A stretch of DNA of 64,000 nucleotides, from assembly GCA_963752815.1 (NCBI GenBank), contig CAVVZI010000013.1:90410-154409 (forward strand), written 5' to 3'. Under the pieces are notes generated by a model. That model made no database searches. It saw only the letters and a program-made list of their open reading frames with translations, and was not told where the DNA came from. The stretch is from Sva-07 sp963752815. Lineage in GTDB: Bacteria > Actinomycetota > Acidimicrobiia > Acidimicrobiales > Ilumatobacteraceae. This document shows, piece by piece, positions 18,251-28,784 of the stretch. A program made the position numbers and the translations under genes. The stretch's first letter is position 1. Each line of letters begins with the position of its first letter.

Positions 18251-20381
18251 ATGAAGCGTGAACTGCTCAGCCCACTGGCCGTCATGCTCGGAGCGGCCGT
18301 CGCCTTCGCCGCGTGCTCCTCGGACGGCCCCGACCTGTCGGCGCCATCGACCGAGTCGTCGCCAGATTCCACGGTCGGCACGCCGACCACCGAGCCGACG
18401 GCGTCCCCGACGACCGACCCCGACGCGCCGTCGACGACCGACCGGCCGGCGCAGCCACAAGGCTTCGCTGCCGGCCATCTGTCGTTCTTCGGCGACTGCC
18501 CCGCCCTCCTCGGCTACATGCAGACCGAGGCGTCGGAGCGGGTGACTGCGTGGGGCCTCGGCGGCGGGATCGTCCCGATGGGCGGCGACGTGATGACGGC
18601 CACCGCGGCCGACGCCGCGGCGCCGACGGCGGAGGGCGAGCGGAGCGCACAGGCAACCGTCGCTCCGGCGCCGGTCGAGGCCCCCGCTGCCGACACGTTC
18701 TCCGGGACGAACACCCAGGAGGTCGGCGTCGACGAGGGCGACATCGTCGAGACCGACGGCGAGTTCGTGTACGTCGCCAACAGCGACGGGTTGCGCATCG
18801 TCCGCGTGGCCGACACGGAGGTCGTCGGCCAGCCGGAGCTCCCGAACGGCAGCCACCAGCTGCTGCTCGACGGCGACCGGTTGCTCGTCGTCACGACGAG
18901 TTGGGACGGGGCGGCCGACACGATCGTGTCGCTGTACGACGTGTCCGACCCGGCGAACGCGACGCTGCTGCGTCGCTCGCACCTCGAAGGTTCGGTGCTC
19001 GCCACCCGTTCGGTCGACGACGTCGCCCGGCTCGTGATCTCGACGAGCTTCGACACCCGGCTGCCGTTCGTGCAGCCGAGCGAGTTCGGCCTGGACGAGG
19101 AACGGGCCCTCGAACGCAACCGGCAGATCATCGCCGAGTCGTCGGTCGAGGACTGGCTCCCCCGTTGGTTCGACGAGGCGGGCGACGGCACGTTCGGCCC
19201 GATGCAGCCGATCCTCGACTGCAACAAGGTCGCCGCCCCGGACGACTTCGCCGGGCTCGGGCTGACATGGATCGCCTCGGTCGACCTGCTCGGCGAGGCC
19301 ACCCCGGTCGGGTCGGCCGGCGTCGTCTCGACCGGCGACATCGTCTACTCGTCGGCCGACAACTTGTACATCACGACCCAGAACTGGGACTCGCAGGTCC
19401 GGCCGATGCCGGTCGACGACGTGGCGACCGGCGACTCGACCGACGTGGTCGTCGACGACGGGCCCCCGCCGACGCAGATCCACCAGTTCGACCTCGGAGA
19501 GGGGACGGCGGCCACCTACGTCGCGTCGGGCTCGGTGCCCGGTCGGCTGCTCAACCAGTTCGCGATGAGCGAGTACAACGGCGATCTGCGGGTCGCCACG
19601 ACGACCGAGGGCTGGGACTTCGGGGACCAGAGCGAGTCCGCCGTCTACGTCCTGCGCCCGAACGGCGAGGACCTGGAGACGATCTCATCCGTCGGCGGGC
19701 TGGGCGACGACCGAGCAGATCCGCTCGGTCCGGTTCCTCGACGACACCGCCTACGTGGTGACGTTCCGGCAGACCGATCCGCTGTACGTGATCGACCTGG
19801 CGGACCCCGCGAACCCGGTGCTCGACGGCGAGCTGAAGATCCCCGGCTACTCGGCCTATCTGCACCCGGTCGGCGACGGCCTGCTGCTCGGCGTCGGCCA
19901 GAACGCGACCGACGACGGTCGCATCCTCGGTACCCAACTGAGCCTGTTCGACGTGAGCGATCCGACCAACCCGCAGCAGATCGACACGCTGCCGATCGGC
20001 GGATCGAGCGAGGTCGAGTGGGACCACAAGGCGTTCCTCTACTGGCCCGAGGACGGCACGATCGTGCTGCCGGTGTCGCCGGGCTGGAACAGCTGCGAGC
20101 CGAACCAACTGTGCCTCGCCGACACGATCACGGGGTCTGCCGGCGGTGCGATCGTGGCCCAGCTCGACGGCCGCGAGCTGTCGAGCCGGGGCGTGATCAC
20201 CCATGAGAGCACCGATCAGAGTGGCTGCTGGAACCCGTTGCAGCGGTCGATGGTGATCGGCTCCGAACTCGTCACCGTGGGACTCGACCAGATGAAGTTC
20301 TCCGACCGCGCCACCCTCGAGCCTCGCGCCGACGTCTCGTGGGGCAACCCCGCCGACTACGGCTGCGCCTGGATCGACTGA
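18251..20381 (+). CDS. Secreted beta-propeller lipoprotein (PF09826-like), one frame break
   Basis: The leader ends in lipobox FAAC, followed by a Ser/Thr/Pro linker. The body has the hallmark 'GTNTQEVGVDEGDIVETDG' entry strand of the secreted 'Beta propeller domain' family, repeated 'LYDVSDPANATLL'-type blades, and an ending with 'YVIDLADPANPVLDGELKIPGY' and 'SLFDVSDPTNPQQI'. The frame changes near 19712 ('GLGDD' to 'EQIRSVRFLDDTAYVVTF'). With that corrected the protein is about 710 residues, close to the family norm. No enzymatic residues are recognisable. It could bind ligands or scaffold at the surface. It is monocistronic and converges on the arylsulfotransferase gene across a large hairpin. 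Confidence 0.82.
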
Positions 20382-20397
20382 CCGCAACCCGTTCCGA

Positions 20398-20454
20398 ACC
20401 CGTCTCCGAAATGGAGCAGATGTCGCGCAAGCGCCATCTGCCGTTCGGACGGGT
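20398..20454. terminator. Large hairpin between convergent genes
   Basis: The outer arms ACCCGTCTCCGAA (20398-20410) and TTCGGACGGGT (20444-20454) pair with a 2-nt bulge. The inner arms GCAGATG (20416-20422) and CATCTGC (20435-20441) enclose GCGC-AA-GCGC. It is suitable as a bidirectional terminator for the propeller and arylsulfotransferase genes. Confidence 0.65.
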
Positions 20455-20461
20455 GGGGGGT

Positions 20462-23208
20462 CTACGGGTGGCCTTGGGCGGTGCCGCCGGCGGTGGCGCG
20501 GAGTTGGGTGGCGTCGAAGTCGGTGATCGGGTACTTGACGATGCGGTACGAGAAACCACTCGGCGTCTTGGTGATCGCCATCGTGAGGTTGCGGTTGGCG
20601 TCGTACTCGGTGAACATCGGCTGCAGCGGAGCCCCCCAGCCGACGAGGATCGACCCGTCGGGCTGGACCCGCACGCTGCCGAGCGTGCCGCCGCTCAGAC
20701 CGCTCGGCGCCTCGATCTGCCAGAGCATTGTCGCCGTACCCGCGGCGGTGTCGATGCGGTAGGCGACGGCGCGGGACGGCTGGCCCGTTGCGGCTCGGTT
20801 GTCCATCATCGTCAGTACGTTGCCGTTGAGTCGCGCATCGTGCGGGCGCTTCGGTCCACCGAAGGGATCGCCGACCGTCGACAGGCGACAGTTCGTCGTG
20901 ACCCCGGGCGGCGTACATGGCGCGTGCGCACCACCGACGAACCAGTCGATGTTCTTGGTGGCGTGGTCGACGCGGAACGCGGCGTCGAGGTGGCGGGCAG
21001 TGAGGAGATAGTCGCCGGTCCCGTCCTCGATGCGTTGCAGCGCGTTCAGGTGATGGAGATCGACGACACCGGGCGCTCCGTAGAGCGGAACGTCGAAACG
21101 GTTCGGGAACGTCGAGTCGATGTCGGGGACGTGCCCTGGATCGGATGCTCTCCATTGCCAGACGACATTGCCGTTGACGTCGAGCTCCTGGATCACGCCG
21201 TCGACGATGCGGTCGGTTGCCGAGAACGGGCACGTGCCCGGATTGAGCGGGGCGCATTGCGTCGGTCCGAGGGTGCCGTTCAGAGCCGAGAGGTTCCGGG
21301 GCGTAACGGGATAGCTGAGCATCGCGCGGCCGCCACCCGGTAGCTCGACGTAGTCGTGCTGGTCGGTCGGGAAGTTGCCAGGATCGAACGTGCGTTGCTC
21401 CGCGACGAGCGACCCGTCGAGCCGAGTGTTGAGGTAGCCGCGTGCGGGATCGACACCGAACGCCTGGCCGAGTTGCGGCACATAGGCGAGGGTGCCGTTC
21501 GACAGCCGCTTGAAATCGAGCACGGGCACCGGCGTGCGCTTGTACCAGACGGGCGCACCGCGGTTGTCGAAGATCACGCTGAACGCGCCGGCGGGGTCCG
21601 TTGGCAGCTTTGCCACCCCGAACGTGGTGAGGTACCAGCCCGGCCGCCGGGTTGCCGGGGCGATCGACCGTCAGCGCCGGGAAGTCCGCGGGCAGGCACC
21701 GGAAGAAGTAGCTCATCGACTGCGCGCCGCGCGTCAGCGTCAGGGTCAGCAGTTGGTCGGTCGCCACCGCCCGGGTGATCGTCCCGCTCCCCACTGGCGC
21801 ACCGTCGAGTGTCGCCGACACCTGCGGCAGCAGGTCGAGCTGCATCGACAGCGAAGTCGTCCCAGCGTTGCAGGCCACGGCGTAGTCCGCCCCGGCCGGG
21901 GTGAACTCGGGGAACACGTGTTGGTTGAACGAGATCCGCTCGGCGAGCGACCCGACGGGCGCGGCCATCACCCCGAACACGTCGACGATCACATCGGTCG
22001 CGGCGAAGGCGTAGATGCAGATCGTGCGGTCGGAGGCGAGCTCGACGGTGGCGAGGTTCGTCGCCTCAGCGGGAGCCGTGTAGTTCAGCGACGACACCTC
22101 GGGGCGGCTCTGCGAACACGGGTAGATCGTCAGATACCCGTTGGCCCGCGGGTTGGCGGCGATCACGTTGAGCATGACCGCCGAAGCCTCGTTGCCTCCC
22201 GGCACGAGGGCGACCGGATCGAACGCCCGGGTCTCGCCGGCCTGAAACGGGGCGAGCGGGCCGCCGATGCCGTTGCGGGTGTCGACGATGCGCGTGCCAC
22301 TGAGCGGCTGCAGTTGCGCAGTCGGCCCGAAACTCGGCGCAGGTGCGTAGTAACCGGTGACGTCGACGATCACGTCGGCGGCAGTGTCGGTCAGCACGCA
22401 CATCGTGCTGCCGAGCCCGAGCCCGACGATCGCCGCGACCGCCCGCGCCTCGCCGCCGACGAAGTTGAGGTTCGACGACGGTGGGGCGGGTTGCCCGCAC
22501 GGGAAGGCGGTGAGGTAGCCGGCCGCGGCGGCACGGTCGACCGTCAGGTTGACGACGGCCGCGGTCGAACCGTCGGGGATCACCGACGTCGGGATCTTGA
22601 CCTCTCGCGTCGACGAACCGGGCGAGCCGTGCGCCGCCGGGCTGCCGTGTGTCGTACACCCGTGTCGGCTGGATCGACGCGAACCGGTCGGGACCATCGG
22701 ACCACCACCCCGCCAGGTCGATGATCAGGTGCGCCGTGCCGTGGCTGAAGATGCAGATCTCACGGTTGGTGTCCGGGATCGCCACCACGAGGTTCGGCGT
22801 CGGGATGCCCGGGCGGGTGTTGAGGTTCGACGTCTCCGGCCGGCCGCTCGCGCACGGGTAGACGGTGAAGTAGTCCCGCGTCGAGGAGATGGCCGTCATC
22901 GACAGCGACACGGCGGCGGCGTTGGCGGGAATGTCCGAGGCGAGATTGACCCGCATCGTGCAGCCGGCACCGACCGTCGTGCCCCAGCCACCGATGTTGT
23001 TGCGGGTGTCGACGAGGCGCTGCGGGTTGATCGCCGTGTAGCTCTCGAGCGCCGGAGCGGTCGTGGCGCCCCCCGCCGGGAGCGGTTCGCATCCGACCGA
23101 TGCCGCTGCGGCCTGCGCGGTGCCGAGGTCCGATGCGGCGATCGGCGGCAGGCCGACCGCGATGAGCACGGCGACGAGCGCCCAACGACTTCGTCGGTTC
23201 ATGACCAT
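20462..23208 (-). CDS. Secreted arylsulfotransferase-family protein with three N-terminal 'VDTR' repeats, two frame breaks
   Basis: Assembled from three frames (breaks near 22635 and 21635), about 915 residues. A Sec signal peptide (about residues 1-34) is followed by three repeats of about 125-140 residues, each opening with a variant of R-[LIV]-[VY]-D-T-R and containing paired Cys and 'VIVDVTGYY' strands ('RLVDTRNNIGG', 'RVYDTRQPGG', 'RIVDTRNGIGG'). A short Cys-containing segment leads to a C-terminal arylsulfotransferase (ASST) propeller: 'VIFDNRGAPVWYKRTP', 'HDYVELPGGGRAML', 'HHLNALQRIEDG'. ASST-family proteins transfer sulfate from aryl esters, but many members are uncharacterised. The repeats are common in secreted actinobacterial proteins and may bind the cell wall. 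A hairpin (23236-23272) lies in its 5' leader. Confidence 0.8.
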
Positions 23209-23285
23209 CGAATGTAGTTCCGCCCCACCTCAGCCATGAGCGAACGGACCGAGGGGTGGGCCCCTCGCTCATCGCAAGGTCGTTC

Positions 23286-23316
23286 GGTTCGTTTGGGGTC
23301 GGGGCCGGAACGAACC
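23286..23316. terminator. Palindrome, family B, third unit (behind glnS)
   Basis: A 31-bp hairpin starting GGTTCGTTTGGGG and ending CGGAACGAACC, 8 bp beyond the glnS stop. It is the same family as the tandem units at 10933-10996, with substitutions on both sides of the loop. Likely the glnS terminator. Confidence 0.75.
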
Positions 23317-23324
23317 GAGCCCGC

Positions 23325-25022
<1,698 letters not shown>

Positions 25023-25146
25023 GACGGCCACCAGTATGGAGGCCGGCGGCGCCCGTCAGCCCACGAGTTGGGAGTGCCCGGACGCGCACGGTCACGGTGG
25101 CCGATGATCGACCACCGTGACCGCGTCCGCCCGCAGGGTCCGCCTC

Positions 25147-26655
25147 CTACTGTGTCGGGTTCACCACCACTGCGGTGGCCATCCCGAACATGCCGTCCTC
25201 CGATTCCACGTGGGTCAGGATGTGACAGTGCCACACCCACGTTCCGGGATCGGTGGCGTGGAACAGCACCGAGTACCGCTCGCCCGGGGCAATGTTGATC
25301 GTGTCGGCGAAGTACGGCTGGTCGAGGGGGATGCCGTCCTTGGCGTACACGAGTTGGGGGAAGCCGTGGAGGTGCATCGGATGCGCCATCAGGCCCTCGT
25401 TGTAGTAGTTCACGGCGACCCAGTCGCCCTGGTTGACGACCACCGGAGCAGTCGCCGGGAAGCTCTTGCCGTTCAGCGTCAGGCCGATCACGCCGGCATC
25501 GTTGAGCACCATCGGCATCTCGACGGCGGGCACGAGGTCGGCGGGGACCGTGACGCCGCTGACGGTCTTGCCGTACGGGAGCGGATTGTCGCCGACGATG
25601 AAGCTGGCGAACATCCCGTTCACCACCGACGTCTCACCGTGGAGGTGGGCGTGGTACATGCCGATCATCGGTGTGTCGGCGACGAACTCGTAGGTGTGCG
25701 AATCGCCCGTCGCCACGACCTCCTGAGAGTAGGGCGAGACACCGTCCTGGTCGTTCGGCGTGTGAATTCCGTGCCAGTGGATGTCGGTGCCGAGCGGCGT
25801 GTCATTGTGCAGGAGGACCCGCACCTTGTCGCCGACGGCGACCTTGATCATCGGTCCGGGCACCATGCCGTTGTACGTCCAGGCGTCGACGACCTTGCCG
25901 GGCGAAACCTCCCAGGGCGTGACCGCAGCCGTCAGCTCGAACTGCTTCGTGCCGTCGGGCAGCGTCGTGTAGGGAAGCAACTGGTTGCCCACCCCGTCGG
26001 TCTCGGCCGGGAAGGCGAGCATCGAGTCGACCATCATCTGGTCCATCTCCTCGGCCGTCATCTCGCTGTGGTCCATGCCAGGCATGGCGCCCGTGCCGGC
26101 TGCCGCGGCACCGGCCGCAGCGGCTGTACCGGCCGCGTCCGCAGCGGGCACGGCGGCGGCACCGTCGGTGATGGTGAGGTCGGCGGTCATTCCGCTGCCG
26201 GCGTGACCAGGGATCGTGCAGATCACCTGGTACGTCCCGGGAGCGAGCTCGCCGAGGTCGAGCTGCTCGGTCGCACCGGCGGCGAGGTTCGTGCCCGCGA
26301 TGCTCGGGTCGACGAGCGCGAGGTTGTGCTCGATCGAGCCGCTGTTGGTCACGTCGATCACGACATGGCCGGCGGGAGCGGTCAGGTTGCCGGTGATGGC
26401 GAACTCGGTCAGGTCGACCGACAGCGTGGTCGTGCTGGTCGCGACCGCTTGCGATGCGGCGGGCTCGTCGTGCAACACGGCCACGATCCCGATCGCGACG
26501 AGGCCGAGCACGATGGCGGTGACGAGCCCGACCATCGCGCCGAACACGATGGGGCTGAGCGAGGGACTCGGCGGTGCGGTGTTGCCGGTCGCGCGGTGCA
26601 CGGGTGGGTCGTCCAGAACCGTGCCTTGGACTGGAGGGTCATCGAGAATTGTCAC
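25147..26655 (-). CDS. Membrane-anchored cupredoxin-multicopper oxidase fusion
   Basis: 502 residues from the GTG at 26655; a TTG 33 bases upstream is an alternative. One transmembrane helix (about residues 36-62) anchors it. A separate cupredoxin domain follows, with type 1 copper ligands His110, Cys146, His151 and Met156. After an Ala-rich and Met/His-rich linker comes a two-domain multicopper oxidase with all four ligand blocks: 'HWHGIHTPNDQDGV', 'MYHAHLHG', 'HPMHLHG' and 'HCHILTHVESEDGMFGM'. The arrangement fits an extracellular laccase or nitrite-reductase-like oxidase with a tethered electron carrier. The N-terminus has a short duplicated 'LDDPPV'. A DevR-box-like sequence lies 36 bp upstream of the chosen start. 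Confidence 0.85.
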   Translation of the reverse strand: MTILDDPPVQGTVLDDPPVHRATGNTAPPSPSLSPIVFGAMVGLVTAIVLGLVAIGIVAVLHDEPAASQAVATSTTTLSVDLTEFAITGNLTAPAGHVVIDVTNSGSIEHNLALVDPSIAGTNLAAGATEQLDLGELAPGTYQVICTIPGHAGSGMTADLTITDGAAAVPAADAAGTAAAAGAAAAGTGAMPGMDHSEMTAEEMDQMMVDSMLAFPAETDGVGNQLLPYTTLPDGTKQFELTAAVTPWEVSPGKVVDAWTYNGMVPGPMIKVAVGDKVRVLLHNDTPLGTDIHWHGIHTPNDQDGVSPYSQEVVATGDSHTYEFVADTPMIGMYHAHLHGETSVVNGMFASFIVGDNPLPYGKTVSGVTVPADLVPAVEMPMVLNDAGVIGLTLNGKSFPATAPVVVNQGDWVAVNYYNEGLMAHPMHLHGFPQLVYAKDGIPLDQPYFADTINIAPGERYSVLFHATDPGTWVWHCHILTHVESEDGMFGMATAVVVNPTQ

Positions 26656-26690
26656 GTCTCTGACTCTGCCGCTGCCGCCGATCGGCAACC

Positions 26691-26707
26691 AGGGACCTTC
26701 GGCCCTT
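26691..26707. promoter_or_regulatory. DevR/DosR-box-like palindrome
   Basis: AGGGACCTTCGGCCCTT resembles the GGGACTTTCGGCCC-type boxes bound by actinobacterial hypoxia/NO regulator DevR (DosR). It is centred in the divergent region between the multicopper oxidase (start 26655) and acyl-CoA ligase (start 26802). No devR gene is in this window, so the assignment rests on similarity only. Confidence 0.35.
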
Positions 26708-26801
26708 CTTGGCGCGTGACCATCGACACCGCGATACGAAGTTCGCGCGGCGACGACGGGGTACTGTCCGCACGGGCGACACCGACCGGTAAGGGGCTGA
26801 C

Positions 26802-28358
26802 ATGTATCCGGGGCAATACGCGCACGACCATCCTGACCGCCCCGCGTTCATCATGGCGTCGACGGGCGAAGCCGTCACCTATCGCGAGTACGAGGCCCGG
26901 GCGAACCAACTCGCCCACCTGTTCCGCAGTCTCCACCTCGAGCGGCTCGGCCACTACTCGATCTTCATGGAGAACAACGACCGGTACCTGGAGTCGTGCG
27001 CCGCCGGCGAACGATCGGGCCTGTTCTACACCTGTGTCAACTCGTACCTCACCGCCGAGGAACTCGGCTACATCATCGACAACAGCGAGTCGACGGTCGT
27101 GATCACCTCGCTCGCCAAGCGCTCGACCGTGCTCGATGCGATCGCCGGCAACGACCGGGTCACCCACGTGCTCGTCGTCGACGACGACGGGACGAGCGGC
27201 GACGAGCGTGTCCGTGACTACGCGCTCGCGCTCGCCGGTCACCCGACGTCACCCCTCCCCGACGAACGGGTCGGGATCGCGATGCTCTACTCGTCGGGCA
27301 CGACCGGTCGCCCGAAAGGCATCATCCGCCCCCTGCCCGACCAGGGACCCGGCGAGATGCTGGCGCTGTTCACGTTCCTCCACGACCTGTGGCATTACCG
27401 CGAGGACATGATCTACCTCTCCCCGGCGCCGCTCTACCACTCCGCGCCGCAGGCCGCCGTGTCGTTGACGATCCGCAGCGGCGGGACCGTGGTCATCATG
27501 GAGCGCTTCGATCCCGTCGAGTTCCTGCGCCTCGTCGAACGCTTCCAGGTGACCCACAGCCAACTCGTGCCGACGATGTTCAGCCGCCTGCTCAAGCTGC
27601 CCGAGGAGGAACGCTCCCGCTACGACCTGTCGTCGCTCGAGATCGCCGTCCACGCCGCCGCCCCCTGCCCGGTGCCGGTCAAGGAAGCGATGATCGAGTG
27701 GTGGGGACCGATCATCCACGAGTACTACGGCGCCACCGAAGGGCTGGGCTTCACCGCTTGCGACAGCGAGGAGTGGCTCGCCCACAAGGGCACGGTCGGC
27801 AGGGTGATGCTCGGCAAGCTGCACATCCTCGACGACGACATGAACGAGCGGCCGGTCGGCGAGCCGGGCACGATCTGGTTCGAGACGGCGACCCCGTTCG
27901 AGTACCACAAGGACGCCGAGAAGACGCGCGAGGTCACGTCCGACGACGGCACGATGACCACGGTGAACGACGTCGGCTACGTCGACGACGACGGGTTCTT
28001 GTACCTCACGGACCGCAAGACGTTCATGATCATCTCGGGTGGGGTCAATCTGTATCCGCAGGAGATCGAGAACCTGCTGATCACCCATCCCAAGGTGGCC
28101 GATGCGGCAGTTTTCGGGGTCCCCAATCCCGATCTCGGCGAGGAGGTCAAAGCGGTCGTCCAACCGATGCCCGACGTCGAACCCGACGACGCCCTCACCG
28201 AGGAACTCCTGGCGTTCTGCCGCGAGCACCTGTCACGCCAGAAGGTGCCGCGCTCGATCGACTACCTGGCCGAACTCCCCCGCCTGCCGACCGGCAAGCT
28301 GTACAAGCGGCTGCTGCGCGACCAGTACTGGACCGACGCGGCGAACAAGATCGTGTGA
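26802..28358 (+). CDS. Fatty-acid/acyl-CoA ligase (AMP-binding)
   Basis: 518 residues from the ATG at 26802, with AAGGGG 5 nt upstream. ANL-superfamily adenylating enzyme: P-loop YSSGTTGRPKG (residues 163-173), 'YYGATEG' (adenine/AMP binding), 'YLTDRKTFMIISGGVNLYPQEIE' hinge, and the catalytic Lys in 'LPTGKLYKR'. The layout matches actinobacterial FadD/bile-acid-CoA-ligase-like enzymes that activate a carboxylate as acyl-AMP and then acyl-CoA. Chain length or substrate cannot be read. The next gene (DUF5655) starts 12 bp later and is probably co-transcribed. Confidence 0.9.
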   Translation: MYPGQYAHDHPDRPAFIMASTGEAVTYREYEARANQLAHLFRSLHLERLGHYSIFMENNDRYLESCAAGERSGLFYTCVNSYLTAEELGYIIDNSESTVVITSLAKRSTVLDAIAGNDRVTHVLVVDDDGTSGDERVRDYALALAGHPTSPLPDERVGIAMLYSSGTTGRPKGIIRPLPDQGPGEMLALFTFLHDLWHYREDMIYLSPAPLYHSAPQAAVSLTIRSGGTVVIMERFDPVEFLRLVERFQVTHSQLVPTMFSRLLKLPEEERSRYDLSSLEIAVHAAAPCPVPVKEAMIEWWGPIIHEYYGATEGLGFTACDSEEWLAHKGTVGRVMLGKLHILDDDMNERPVGEPGTIWFETATPFEYHKDAEKTREVTSDDGTMTTVNDVGYVDDDGFLYLTDRKTFMIISGGVNLYPQEIENLLITHPKVADAAVFGVPNPDLGEEVKAVVQPMPDVEPDDALTEELLAFCREHLSRQKVPRSIDYLAELPRLPTGKLYKRLLRDQYWTDAANKIV

Positions 28359-28370
28359 CGGCCGGTCGGC

Positions 28371-28784
28371 ATGACGGGATGGACGTGCGACGAGTGCGGC
28401 CGCCTGTTCGCCCGCGCCCACCAGGCGCACGAGTGCTCGCCGGCCATGACCCTGGAGGAGTACTTCTCGACCGGCCCGCCGCACGAGCGACCCGTGTTCG
28501 ACGCGGTGTACACGTATCTGGCGTCGCTCGGCCCGATCCACGTCGAGCCGGTGTCGGTCGGGATCTTCCTCAAGAAGCACGGCAGCTTCGTCGAGCTGCG
28601 CCCGATGACGAAATGGGTCGCGATGTCGTTCCCGCTCGGCCGGCGGATCGACCACCCCGCCATCGCCCGCCAGCCGATCGACACCGGCTCGCGGATCTAC
28701 CACGTCGTCAACGTGCGTTCGCCCGACGATCTGACCGACGACGTGAAGGCCTGGCTCGCCGAGTCCTACGCCTTCGTCGATTGA
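28371..28784 (+). CDS. DUF5655-domain protein with N-terminal zinc-finger-like motif
   Basis: 137 residues. The N-terminus 'WTCDECGRLFARAHQAHEC' has a C-x2-C-x11-H-C-like metal-binding spacing. The remainder matches the DUF5655 pattern ('VGIFLKKHGSFVELRPMTKWVAMSF', 'SRIYHVVNVRSPDDL'), a domain of unknown function often described as related to nucleic-acid-associated proteins. It follows the acyl-CoA ligase by 12 bp and overlaps the 3' end of the convergent beta-galactosidase by 19 bp. Confidence 0.75.
   Translation: MTGWTCDECGRLFARAHQAHECSPAMTLEEYFSTGPPHERPVFDAVYTYLASLGPIHVEPVSVGIFLKKHGSFVELRPMTKWVAMSFPLGRRIDHPAIARQPIDTGSRIYHVVNVRSPDDLTDDVKAWLAESYAFVD

Noticed and set aside
19551..22697. A single 1048-residue minus-strand ORF
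   Set aside because: Only its N-terminal third matches the VDTR repeats. After about 21640 it is an out-of-frame shadow of the arylsulfotransferase and then of the opposite-strand propeller gene.
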